Shown here one piece after another: positions 34,199 through 42,394 of a stretch of 64,000 bases of DNA. How positions within the stretch are numbered: position 1 is the stretch's first letter; every line of letters begins with the position of its first letter. Location: contig NC_013889.1 in NCBI RefSeq assembly GCF_000025545.1, positions 1,109,501 to 1,173,500 on the forward strand, given 5' to 3'. The position numbers and the translations under genes were made by a program. A model generated the notes under the pieces. The model made no database searches, had not been told where the DNA came from, and was given only the letters and a program-made list of their open reading frames with translations. The DNA comes from Thioalkalivibrio sp. K90mix. GTDB taxonomy: Bacteria; Pseudomonadota; Gammaproteobacteria; Ectothiorhodospirales; Ectothiorhodospiraceae.

Positions 34199-35590
34199 GT
34201 GGATTCTGTCTTTGTTGACGCCGCCGACGATGCCATCGATCTGGTACCCGTTACCACCGACACCCTGGAAGCCCATCTCGAGGCGGCACCGCCGACCTGG
34301 CGCGCGTGGGCCGAGGCGGCCCGCTTCGAGGGCAAGGACGGTCAGGTTCTGCGCGTGCCGGGCGAACAGGGACGGGTGGCCGCGGTCCTGGTGGGGTTCG
34401 ATGCCGGGACGCCGCTGTGGATGCTGGCCGCAGCCGCCGAGACCCTGGCCACCGGGCTCTATCGTCTTGAGACGGACGGGCTGGAGCCGGCGACCCAGGA
34501 GCAGGCGGCGATCGGCTGGGGCCTGGGGTGTTACCGCTTCGACCGCTACCGCGCGGCCGAGGATCGGCCGGCGCCGCGGCTGGTCTGGCCCGAAGCAGTG
34601 GACCGCAAGCGGGTGCAGGCCTATATCGAGTCCATTGCCATGACCCGGGACCTGATCAACACGCCGGCCGCCGACATGATGCCGGCCAATCTGGCCCTGA
34701 CCGCGCGCGAGCTGGCCGAAACCTTTGGCTGCAGCCTGCACGTAGTCAGCGACAGTGATGCGCTGGAGAAGTCGTACCCCTGCGTGTATGCGGTGGGCGA
34801 GGCGAGCGCGCATGGCCCGCGCGTGATTGAACTGACCTGGGGCCCGGCGGGTGCCCCGTCCGTGGTGCTGGTGGGCAAGGGCGTCTGTTTCGATTCCGGA
34901 GGCCTGAACCTGAAGCCGGGTAACTCCATGCGCCAGATGAAAAAGGACATGGGCGGGGCCGCGATCGTCCTGGGCCTCGCGCGCCTGATTATGGCGACGG
35001 AACTGCCGGTGCGGCTGACGGTACTGATCGGCGCGGTGGAGAACGCGGTGGGTTCGCGTGCGTTCCGCCCCGGCGATGTGCTGACCGCGCGCAACGGCAA
35101 GACGATCGAGGTGGACAATACCGACGCGGAAGGACGGCTGGTACTCGCGGACCTGCTGGACCGGGCCGGGAGCTTCCACCCGGACCTGCTGGTGGACTTC
35201 GCCACCCTGACCGGCGCGGCCCGCGTCGCAGTCGGCACGGAGATCAGCGCCGTCTTTGCCAGCGATGATGCCTGGGCGAAGTCACTGGAAGCCCCGGCCA
35301 GGGCCTGGGACGACCCGGTCTGCCCGCTGCCGCTGCATGCCCCGTACCGCTACATGCTGGACAGCGATGTGGCCGATATCGTGAACAGCTCGACCGGCGG
35401 CTATGCCGGCGCGATCACGGCGGGGCTGTTCCTGAAGGAGTTCGTGCCGGAAGACGTGCCCTGGCTGCATTTCGACATCATGGCGTTCAACGTCCGCGCC
35501 CGGCCGGGCCGCCCCAAGGGCGGCGAGGCGATGGGGCTGCGCGCGCTGTATGGGGCACTGGAAGAGCGTTACGCCCGCCAGAAAGCGTAA
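34199..35590 (+). CDS. M17 leucyl aminopeptidase-family protein
   Basis: The product is 463 aa with a GTG start at 34199, 9 bases after GGGAGG. Two-metal site motifs of M17 are present: GKGVCFDSGGLNLKPGNSM (Lys and Asp ligands), KDMGGAA, and NTDAEGRLVLADLL (Asp, Glu and the Arg that binds bicarbonate). It is a cytoplasmic exopeptidase. The N-terminal domain is divergent from PepA, so substrate preference is open. Confidence 0.92.
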   Translation: MDSVFVDAADDAIDLVPVTTDTLEAHLEAAPPTWRAWAEAARFEGKDGQVLRVPGEQGRVAAVLVGFDAGTPLWMLAAAAETLATGLYRLETDGLEPATQEQAAIGWGLGCYRFDRYRAAEDRPAPRLVWPEAVDRKRVQAYIESIAMTRDLINTPAADMMPANLALTARELAETFGCSLHVVSDSDALEKSYPCVYAVGEASAHGPRVIELTWGPAGAPSVVLVGKGVCFDSGGLNLKPGNSMRQMKKDMGGAAIVLGLARLIMATELPVRLTVLIGAVENAVGSRAFRPGDVLTARNGKTIEVDNTDAEGRLVLADLLDRAGSFHPDLLVDFATLTGAARVAVGTEISAVFASDDAWAKSLEAPARAWDDPVCPLPLHAPYRYMLDSDVADIVNSSTGGYAGAITAGLFLKEFVPEDVPWLHFDIMAFNVRARPGRPKGGEAMGLRALYGALEERYARQKA

Positions 35591-35599
35591 GTGGGGTCG

Positions 35600-36403
35600 T
35601 CAGCGGGCCAGACGTTCGATCGGGAAGGCGGCGGTATCGGTGATCGCCTGGGCCAGCCCCTTGGCGTAGTGGTCGATCAGCACCTGACCCAGCTCGGGAG
35701 TGGCGCGATCCGCGGCTCCCACCACGCCGCCGGGGTTGAGGTCGTCCGCCATCCAGGCGAATGCGGTTTCGCCGGTGGGGCCCAGGCGCCGGGTCGTGTC
35801 CTCGAGGTCCTCGCCCAACGAACGGGCGTCTTGCGCGCGATCCATCTGGACGAGTGTCGGTGCCAGCATGCGCATCATTGCCGTCTCGATCAGGCCGCCG
35901 TGCAGGCCATGTCGACGCTCGCGCTCGGGGATGTCGAGAGTGTCCGGCAGGTATTGCAGGAAGTAATGGTGCTTGCTGACCAGCAGTCCATAGTCCCGGC
36001 GCAGGTCCAGCGCGGCGAGCTCCATAATCGCGGTATTGCCCCCGTGACTGTTGGCCAGCACCAGGCGGCGAAAGCCGGCATGGGCGACGGCGGCCCCGAT
36101 CTCGCGCAACAGGGCCAGCGCCGTCTCCGGTGTGAGGCTCAGCGTCCCGGCGAAATGGGTGTGTTCGGCGCTGGTGGCGATCGCCATCGGCGGCAGTACC
36201 AGCGGCTCGAGGTCACTCGGGAGGAGTGGCGCCGCCGCATCCAGCAGGCCCAGGCCGATGCGCAGGTCCGTGTCCAGTGGCAGGTGGGCGCCATGCTGCT
36301 CGATCGCGGCCATGGGCAGCACTACGACCGCGTCGCGACGGGCATGGTCGGCAACGGCCTCGGTGGTCAGGTCCTGCCAGCGGATCAGGTTGCGGGTGTC
36401 CAT
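35600..36403 (-). CDS. Creatininase-family amidohydrolase
   Basis: The product is 267 aa. Metal ligands and motif are seen in PMAAIEQHGAHLPLDTD and ANSHGGNTAIM, with EHTHFAGTLSL between. The superfamily includes creatinine amidohydrolase, MftE and riboflavin-pathway ArfB; substrate here is unknown. It is convergent with the aminopeptidase gene (9 bp). Confidence 0.88.
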   Translation of the reverse strand: MDTRNLIRWQDLTTEAVADHARRDAVVVLPMAAIEQHGAHLPLDTDLRIGLGLLDAAAPLLPSDLEPLVLPPMAIATSAEHTHFAGTLSLTPETALALLREIGAAVAHAGFRRLVLANSHGGNTAIMELAALDLRRDYGLLVSKHHYFLQYLPDTLDIPERERRHGLHGGLIETAMMRMLAPTLVQMDRAQDARSLGEDLEDTTRRLGPTGETAFAWMADDLNPGGVVGAADRATPELGQVLIDHYAKGLAQAITDTAAFPIERLAR

Positions 36404-36435
36404 TCAGGCAGCGTTGTCCGCGAGCGTCGCCCGGG

Positions 36436-37224
36436 TCAAGCCCCGCGCAGTCGGGCGTAGATGTCGCCGGAACCGATGCGCTCCACATGCTGCTCCAGCC
36501 AGGAGCGGATGGCCCCCGCGTCCTGCCAGGTGTCGAACCGGAAGCGGCGCTGTTCACCCACGATCAGGTTGTACTCGTAGTCCCCCAGGGCGATCAGTTG
36601 CGCAAGACAGTCCTCGGTGACCTCCTCGGCGCCGGCCACAAACTCGAACGACAGGGCGGGGATCGGCTGGCTAAGGCCGCGCAGGACCTCGGCCTCCAGT
36701 CCCTCGACGTCGATCTTGCAGAAGGCTGGCAGGCCATGATCGACGATGAGCTGGTCCAGCGTGACCATTGGGACCGCAATCTGTTCGTCCCAGCTCACAT
36801 TGCGAAAGCTGCGGTTGCGTTGGGCAATCTCGCGCGTAAAACGCCGCGAGACGGAGGAGACGGTGGGGTGGCTGCGACTGACCTCCAGTTGCGCGGTACC
36901 ATTTTCAGGGCCTGCGGCCTCGCGGCGAATCCGCACATCGGAAAGCCTCGTGGTGGCCTTGCGCAGCAGCAGGAGGATCTGGGGCTGTGGCTCGAGCGCG
37001 ACCACGCGCGCCCCGAGCGCGGCGAAGGCCCGCGTGCGATCACCGATGTGGGCCCCGATATCGAACACAAGATCGCCGGGCTGGACGAATACCGAATAGA
37101 GCCGGCGCAGGCCGGCCTGGCGCCCGGGACGCCAGTAGATCGCCATTGAGCGCAGCGTGCCCAGCCATGCCTGCAGGCGCTGGGGGAGCCGGTTGCGCGT
37201 GGTGGTGTCCTCGGACGTGTCCAT
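36436..37224 (-). CDS. FkbM-family methyltransferase
   Basis: The product is 262 aa. The SAM site is LVFDIGAHIGDRTRAFAALGARVVALEP, and FCKIDVEGLEAEVLRGL is the FkbM signature. O-methylates sugars or other small molecules in characterised cases. It lies 32 bp upstream of the creatininase-like gene on the same strand; a shared role is not evident. Confidence 0.88.
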   Translation of the reverse strand: MDTSEDTTTRNRLPQRLQAWLGTLRSMAIYWRPGRQAGLRRLYSVFVQPGDLVFDIGAHIGDRTRAFAALGARVVALEPQPQILLLLRKATTRLSDVRIRREAAGPENGTAQLEVSRSHPTVSSVSRRFTREIAQRNRSFRNVSWDEQIAVPMVTLDQLIVDHGLPAFCKIDVEGLEAEVLRGLSQPIPALSFEFVAGAEEVTEDCLAQLIALGDYEYNLIVGEQRRFRFDTWQDAGAIRSWLEQHVERIGSGDIYARLRGA

Positions 37225-37313
37225 AATGGCAGGCTACCGGACGCGGAACGTGGCAGCCATCACGGGGTCGGAGAGTAGGGTCGGGACCGGGCCGGTCCCC
37301 AGAGGAGAATGGC

Positions 37314-38474
37314 ATGCAAAGCAGAGGAATCCGATGGCGGGGTCCTGGCGTAATAATCGCCGCCCTGCTGGTCGGGCCGATGTTGTCTGGCGTGGCGGGC
37401 GCGGCCTGTCCGGCCCCGGGCCAGTGGGCGACCCCTGCGGGCGAGGAGCTGGACCGGACGGAGCTGTTTACCGAACTGGCGCAGGCGGATGCGGTACTCC
37501 TGGGCGAGCGCCACGATCGTATGGACCATCACCGCTGGCAGCTGGGCACGCTGGCGGCCCTGCACGGGCAGCGTCCGGATATGGTGATCGGGCTCGAGAT
37601 GCTGCCGCGCTCGGTGCAGCCGGTGCTGGATCAGTGGGTGGCCGGCGAGCTGGATGCGGAGGCGTTCCTGCGCGACAGCGACTGGTACACCCACTGGGGA
37701 TTCGACCCGGAGCTGTACTGGCCGATTCTGCATTTCGCCCGCGTCCATGATGTGCCGCTGGTGGCGCTGAACGCCGAACGCACGTTGGTACAGCGCCTTG
37801 GGCAAGAGGGCTGGGAGGCGGTACCGGAGGATGAGCGTTACGGGGTCAGTCAGCCAGCTGATCCGCCGGAGGCATACCGTGAGCATCTGTTGGGGGTGAT
37901 GGAGCGCCATCCGGCGGGCATGGAGCGCGACTCCGATCGGTTCATCGGCTCACAGTTGGCCTGGGACCGCATGATGGCCGCCGGCATCGCCGAGATCCTG
38001 GAGGCTTCCGACGAGCCGCCGCTGGTGGTCGGGATTATCGGTTCCGGCCACCTGCAGTATGGCCATGGCGTACCGCATCAGCTGGCGGATCTGGGCTTTG
38101 AGCAGGCCCCGGTCCTGCTGCCCCGCGAATACCGTGAGGACTGCTCGGCGGCCGATCCGGACCTGGCGCGTGCGGTGTTCGGGATTGCCGATGGCGATCG
38201 CTTCGACCGCACCTCGCCCGTCCTCGGAGTGCAGCTACGCGGCGACGAGGACAGCGGCGTAATTATCCAGGGTGTCCAGTCCGGTTCGGTGGGCGAGGCG
38301 GCCGGGCTGGAAGGGGGCGACCGAGTCCTTCGCGCCGGCGACCAGCCAGTGGAGCGTCCGTCGGATCTGCAACGGATCGTGCAGCGCGTGACCCCGGGGA
38401 CGTGGCTGCCGCTGGAGATCGAGCGCAACGGCCAGCCGGAAGAGCGCGTAGCCCGATTCCCGTACGCCGAGTAA
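37314..38474 (+). CDS. ChaN-like lipoprotein with C-terminal PDZ domain
   Basis: The product is 386 aa. A signal peptide (about 1-31) ends GVAGAAC, a possible lipobox. The ChaN/Tiki-like domain (about 55-285) shows LLGERHDRMDHHRWQL, VIGLEMLPRS and IIGSGHLQYGHGVP. ChaN binds haem in Campylobacter. A PDZ domain occupies about 300-382 (LGVQLRGDEDSGVIIQGVQSG, DRVLRAGDQPV). The M1-like peptidase gene follows by 13 bp. Confidence 0.87.
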   Translation: MQSRGIRWRGPGVIIAALLVGPMLSGVAGAACPAPGQWATPAGEELDRTELFTELAQADAVLLGERHDRMDHHRWQLGTLAALHGQRPDMVIGLEMLPRSVQPVLDQWVAGELDAEAFLRDSDWYTHWGFDPELYWPILHFARVHDVPLVALNAERTLVQRLGQEGWEAVPEDERYGVSQPADPPEAYREHLLGVMERHPAGMERDSDRFIGSQLAWDRMMAAGIAEILEASDEPPLVVGIIGSGHLQYGHGVPHQLADLGFEQAPVLLPREYREDCSAADPDLARAVFGIADGDRFDRTSPVLGVQLRGDEDSGVIIQGVQSGSVGEAAGLEGGDRVLRAGDQPVERPSDLQRIVQRVTPGTWLPLEIERNGQPEERVARFPYAE

Positions 38475-38487
38475 ACGAGGGGGCAAT

Positions 38488-40464
38488 ATGCGCGCGGCAT
38501 GGTGGATCTCGATTGGCCTTCTGGCGTCGCTGGGCTTCGTGGTCGCTTCGGCGGCCGGTAACGACTACGCCGAACTCGATTCCGACTTCCCGATCGGCCT
38601 GAACGTGCACCTGCACCCGGGCGAATCGAGCTTCGACGGGCGTCTGGTGCTGGACCTGGAGCTCCTGGACCGGAGCCCGCCGAGCCGATTGCGCCTTGAT
38701 CCCGCCATGGGGATCGACGCCGTAACGCTGGATGGCGATTCCATCGAATACGAGTTGACCGAGTCGGGGTGGCTGGAGCTGGGCGATGCCCTGACGAAGC
38801 GGGGTACCGGCCTCCTGGTCGTCGAGTATGGCGCGCGGTTGTCGCAGCCTGACCAGGCGCGGCCGGGATCGGGATTCCTGGGCGAGGAGGCCGGGTTCCT
38901 GCCGGCTGGAGCCGGCTGGTATCCCGCGCTGGAGGACGAGCCCGTTCCCATGCGGATTCAACTGACGGTGGACGGTGGCCAGAAGGCCGTGGTCTCCGGC
39001 TCGCTGATCGATGACACGCGCGTGGGCGAGCGCTATCAAGCCCTTTACGAACACCCCGCTGCGCGCCATTTGGCGCTCGCCTCCGGCATTTGGGAGTTGG
39101 GCGTGATCGAGGGCGATGGGTGGCAGGTGCGTACCCTGTTCCCGCAGTCGCTGCACGAGGCCTTTGGCGAGGCCTACCGCGAGAAGACCGCCGAGTACAT
39201 CGAGCGCTTCGAATCCGAGATCGGGCCGTATCCGTTCAAGAGCCTGACCGTTGCGGCCTCGCCGCAACCGGTCGGACTGGCGTTCTCCGGCTTTACCCTG
39301 CTGGGCGAACAGGTGATCCCGCTCCCGTTCATCCCGCATACCTCGCTGGGGCACGAGGTCCTGCACATGTGGTGGGGTACGGGGGTCTACGTCGACCGTT
39401 CGGGCGGGAACTGGTCGGAAGGCCTGACCACCTACATGGCGGATTACCAGTTCAAGCGGGAGGCAGGCGAGGGCCGCGAGGAGCGGGGGCAGTGGCTGCG
39501 CGACTATGCGGCGCTCCCGGCGGACGAAGATCGCGCACATGGCGAGTACCAGGGCGGCAACCAGGGCGCGCTGCGCATCGCCGGCTATCACCGTGGTGCG
39601 ATGATCTGGCGGATGCTGGAAGACTGGGTCGGGCGTGACGCGTTTCTGGAGGGTGCTCGCACGCTCTACAGCGACTGGAAAGGGCGCGAGGCAGACTGGA
39701 ATGCGCTGATCGCGGCCTTCGATTCCGCTACCGACGAGGATCTGGAGCCGTTCTTCCGCCAGTGGATCGAGCGGCGCGGCGCGCCGGGGCTCGAGCTGGC
39801 CGATCTCGCCGTCGACCAGGACGAGAACGGGTGGACGCTGTCGGGCACGTTGCGTCAGTCCGGCGATGACAAACCCTGGGATCTGCGGGTACCGCTTGTG
39901 GTCGAGAGCGAACAGGGGTCGGAGACGTTCTGGCTGGCACTGGCCGAGAGCGAAAAGTCGTTCGTGGTGGAGCTGGATGCCGAGCCGTTGCGCGTCGCCG
40001 CGGACCCGGACTGGCGGCTGTTTCGCCATCTGGCCGAAGACGAATCCCCGGCGATCCTGCGCCGCGCCGCACTGGACCCGGACACGCAGGTGATCGCGCT
40101 GGGTTCGGCGCGGCCGGTCGAGGTCGCGCCCTGGCTGGGGCGCGCAGCCGAACAGAGCCAGAACGTGGAAGGGACCCGCATCGTACTGGGCGAACCCAAA
40201 TCGGTGCGCGACTGGCTCCGCGCCCGCGACTGGCCGGAATCGCCGGCGGCGATCGACAGCGATCTGCCCGAGTCCCCGGACGCCGCCGCCTGGGCCGTGC
40301 CCGGCGAGGATGTGGTCGTGATTGCGGGTCCCGATGCGCAGCAACGCCGCGCACTGGCGGGCGAGCTGCGCCACCGGGCGCACTACAGCTATGTCCTGCT
40401 GGAAGGGGACCAGCGCAGCACCGGGCACTGGGCCACGCCGGGGATCTGGAAGGAACTGCAATGA
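38488..40464 (+). CDS. M1-like gluzincin metallopeptidase, secreted
   Basis: The product is 658 aa. A signal peptide (about 1-23) is followed by an M1-type beta domain, and the zinc motif HEVLHMWWG near residue 289 with third ligand in NWSEGLTTYM. The exopeptidase GAMEN motif is not seen; the equivalent stretch reads VGLAFSGF. It may be an atypical peptidase. The C-terminal third (about 430-658) has no recognised domain. The stop overlaps the HIT gene start (ATGA). Confidence 0.82.
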   Translation: MRAAWWISIGLLASLGFVVASAAGNDYAELDSDFPIGLNVHLHPGESSFDGRLVLDLELLDRSPPSRLRLDPAMGIDAVTLDGDSIEYELTESGWLELGDALTKRGTGLLVVEYGARLSQPDQARPGSGFLGEEAGFLPAGAGWYPALEDEPVPMRIQLTVDGGQKAVVSGSLIDDTRVGERYQALYEHPAARHLALASGIWELGVIEGDGWQVRTLFPQSLHEAFGEAYREKTAEYIERFESEIGPYPFKSLTVAASPQPVGLAFSGFTLLGEQVIPLPFIPHTSLGHEVLHMWWGTGVYVDRSGGNWSEGLTTYMADYQFKREAGEGREERGQWLRDYAALPADEDRAHGEYQGGNQGALRIAGYHRGAMIWRMLEDWVGRDAFLEGARTLYSDWKGREADWNALIAAFDSATDEDLEPFFRQWIERRGAPGLELADLAVDQDENGWTLSGTLRQSGDDKPWDLRVPLVVESEQGSETFWLALAESEKSFVVELDAEPLRVAADPDWRLFRHLAEDESPAILRRAALDPDTQVIALGSARPVEVAPWLGRAAEQSQNVEGTRIVLGEPKSVRDWLRARDWPESPAAIDSDLPESPDAAAWAVPGEDVVVIAGPDAQQRRALAGELRHRAHYSYVLLEGDQRSTGHWATPGIWKELQ

Positions 40465-40880
40465 AGGAGGCGTTCGCGCTGGATGCGCGCCTGCGCGCGG
40501 ACACCTGGTTCGTCGCGGACTGGCCCCTGTCGACGCTGCTGCTGATGGATCACGCGGCAATCCCGTGGTTCATCCTGGTCCCGCGTCGTGCAGGCCTGCG
40601 CGAGCTGCATGAGCTTGATTCCGACGATGCGGCTGTTCTGGCGCGCGAGTCCACGGCGCTGGCGAGGGCGATGCAGGCGGCCTTCGAGCCGCAGACCCTG
40701 AATGTGGCCAAGCTGGGCAATATTGTCGGGCAGCTGCACCTGCACCATGTCGCGCGTCAGCCGGGCGATCCGGCCTGGCCGGGCCCGGTCTGGGGTGTCC
40801 CCGCCGAGCGGGGCCTGCAAAAGAACGAGGCCGAGGACCGCATGCAGCGGGTCCTCGGCCTCGTGGCAGGGCTCGGCTAG
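40461..40880 (+). CDS. HIT domain protein
   Basis: The product is 139 aa. The histidine triad is QLHLHHVARQ (HxHxH), preceded by LNVAKLGNIVGQ. HIT proteins hydrolyse or transfer nucleotides; the substrate here is unknown. It is coupled to the M1-like gene by a 4-base overlap. Its 3' end carries the 15-bp hairpin at 40825-40864. Confidence 0.92.
   Translation: MKEAFALDARLRADTWFVADWPLSTLLLMDHAAIPWFILVPRRAGLRELHELDSDDAAVLARESTALARAMQAAFEPQTLNVAKLGNIVGQLHLHHVARQPGDPAWPGPVWGVPAERGLQKNEAEDRMQRVLGLVAGLG
40825..40864. terminator. Perfect 15-bp hairpin inside the 3' end of the HIT gene
   Basis: ACGAGGCCGAGGACC (40825-40839) and its exact complement (40850-40864) flank a 10-base loop, still inside the HIT reading frame. 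It sits between two convergent genes, so it may slow or end transcription from both sides. No T-run. Confidence 0.45.
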
Positions 40881-40886
40881 GTCGGT

Positions 40887-41537
40887 TCAGAAGCGGTAGC
40901 CGACGTTCATCCCGAAGGTCCACGGGTCGACCTCGACCGTGCCGATACGCTGGCCGTTCAGGCGGGCCGTGCTCTCGATGTCGATCCAGCGCACCTCGGT
41001 GTTCAGGAACCAGTTGTCGTCCAGCGCGATGTCGATGCCGGCCTGGAGGGCGACACCCCAGGAATCGTCGAGGCGCAGGCGGCTGTCGGATAGTGCACCG
41101 CGAGTGGTCGTGTCAAAGAAGTGGGTGTAGTTCACGCCGGCCCCCAGGTACGGGCGGAACGCCGATCCGGTGTTGAAGTGGTACTGCAGGCTCAGGGTCG
41201 GCGGCAGGTGGCGGGTGTAGCCGACGTTGCCCAGACCTTCCAGTGCGATGTCGTGCTTGAACGGGATCCCGACCAGCAATTCCAGGCCCAGGTTGTCGGT
41301 GAACATGTAGGTCACGGTGCCGGTCGGGCGTGTGCTGGAACCGACGTCCACGCTCAGATCGGCCGGGGTCAGTTCGCCGTTGTCGGACTTGGGCGAGATG
41401 TAGATCAGGCCGCCGCGCAGCAGCCAGTCGCCGGCGGAGACATCCGCGCTGGAGGCGGTCGCATGGGCCGGGATCAGGGCCGCCGGGGCCAGCAGGCCGG
41501 CCAGGGCAAGGGCACGAAAGGTCAGGGTACGGCGCAT
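40887..41537 (-). CDS. ompW: OmpW-family outer-membrane protein
   Basis: The product is 216 aa. A signal peptide (about 1-29) is followed by an 8-strand barrel ending in YRF. Typical OmpW segments are LLRGGLIYISPKSDNG, GLELLVGIPFKHDI, HLPPTLSLQYHF and PYLGAGVNYTHFF. OmpW forms a narrow hydrophobic channel. A strong GGAGG lies 9 bases before the ATG. An FNR-like site and promoter lie upstream. Confidence 0.95.
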   Translation of the reverse strand: MRRTLTFRALALAGLLAPAALIPAHATASSADVSAGDWLLRGGLIYISPKSDNGELTPADLSVDVGSSTRPTGTVTYMFTDNLGLELLVGIPFKHDIALEGLGNVGYTRHLPPTLSLQYHFNTGSAFRPYLGAGVNYTHFFDTTTRGALSDSRLRLDDSWGVALQAGIDIALDDNWFLNTEVRWIDIESTARLNGQRIGTVEVDPWTFGMNVGYRF

Positions 41538-41600
41538 GTTCGGTTCCTCCGACAATGTGAATGTTCGGAGGTACTATTGCCCGCCTCGCATTAGCGCTTG

Positions 41601-41614
41601 TTGATGCAGATCAT
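41601..41614. promoter_or_regulatory. FNR/Anr-like operator upstream of ompW
   Basis: TTGATGCAGATCAT matches the FNR consensus TTGAT-N4-ATCAA with one mismatch. A minus-strand -10-like AATAGT at 41577-41572 places the start near 41565, so the operator centre is about -42. That is the spacing of class II FNR activation. FNR control of ompW is known in E. coli. Confidence 0.6.
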
Positions 41615-41629
41615 GCGCGGCATCGGTTT

Positions 41630-42334
41630 CTAGAACGGCAGCTGCTGACCCTCGAAGTCGTAGAATTCCCCGGAGTTCGACGCGTCCAGACGATCCAGTA
41701 CCTTCAGGAGTTCGCCGGTTGCGTATTCCGGCGCGAGCACCTCGGGGGCACGGGCCCGATAGGGCTCCGACAGGCGGGTTGCACAGGTCCCGGGCTGCAG
41801 GGCGATCACCGTGGCCTGGCGATGGCTGAACCGCAGCTCCAGCGCCGTCGTGCGGACGATCTGGTTGAGCGCGGCCTTGGAGGCGCGGTAGCTCACCCAT
41901 CCGCCCAACTGATTGTCCTCGATGGAGCCGACTCGGGCCGATAGAGTGGCCAGGATGCCCTTGCGCTGACGCGGCACCAAAGGTGCCAGGTGCTTGAACA
42001 GCAGGGCCGGGCCGATGGCGTTGATGGCGAATGAGCGCGCCATAATCGCCGGGTCCAGGTCGCGCAAGCGCTTCTCCGGCCCGTGGCCGTTGAGGGTCAG
42101 GATGCCGGTGGCGTCCAGAATCAGGTCCCACTCGGGCGCCTGCTCGCGCAGCCAGCCGGCGGCGTGTTCGATGCTGGCTTCGTCGAGGAGATCCACGGGC
42201 GGCTCGCTGTGGCGGCCAAGTCCCACTACCCGTTCGCAGTTCGGGTCGTTTTCGAGGTGTTCGACGAACGCGGCGCCGAGCCCGCCCGTGGCACCGATGA
42301 CCACGGCGCGATAGGGTATCTGCAGGGATTCCAT
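41630..42334 (-). CDS. Short-chain dehydrogenase/reductase
   Basis: The product is 234 aa. The cofactor motif is VVIGATGGLGAAFVEHL (GxxxGxG-type), with NAIGPALLFKHLAPL, the catalytic Ser region TLSARVGSIEDN and YRASKAALNQ (YxxxK). It resembles CsgA/C-factor-like SDRs. Substrate unknown. The start at 42334 was chosen to begin just before the cofactor fold. Confidence 0.88.
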   Translation of the reverse strand: MESLQIPYRAVVIGATGGLGAAFVEHLENDPNCERVVGLGRHSEPPVDLLDEASIEHAAGWLREQAPEWDLILDATGILTLNGHGPEKRLRDLDPAIMARSFAINAIGPALLFKHLAPLVPRQRKGILATLSARVGSIEDNQLGGWVSYRASKAALNQIVRTTALELRFSHRQATVIALQPGTCATRLSEPYRARAPEVLAPEYATGELLKVLDRLDASNSGEFYDFEGQQLPF

Positions 42335-42394
42335 ACTGCCTGCGACCGCCGCGCGGGGAATTGATTCCGGGGCCATGCCTCGGCAAGGGAGCGC

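Noticed and set aside
38263-40560. 765-codon minus-strand frame
   Set aside because: Shadow of the M1-like gene, which has a signal peptide and zinc motif.
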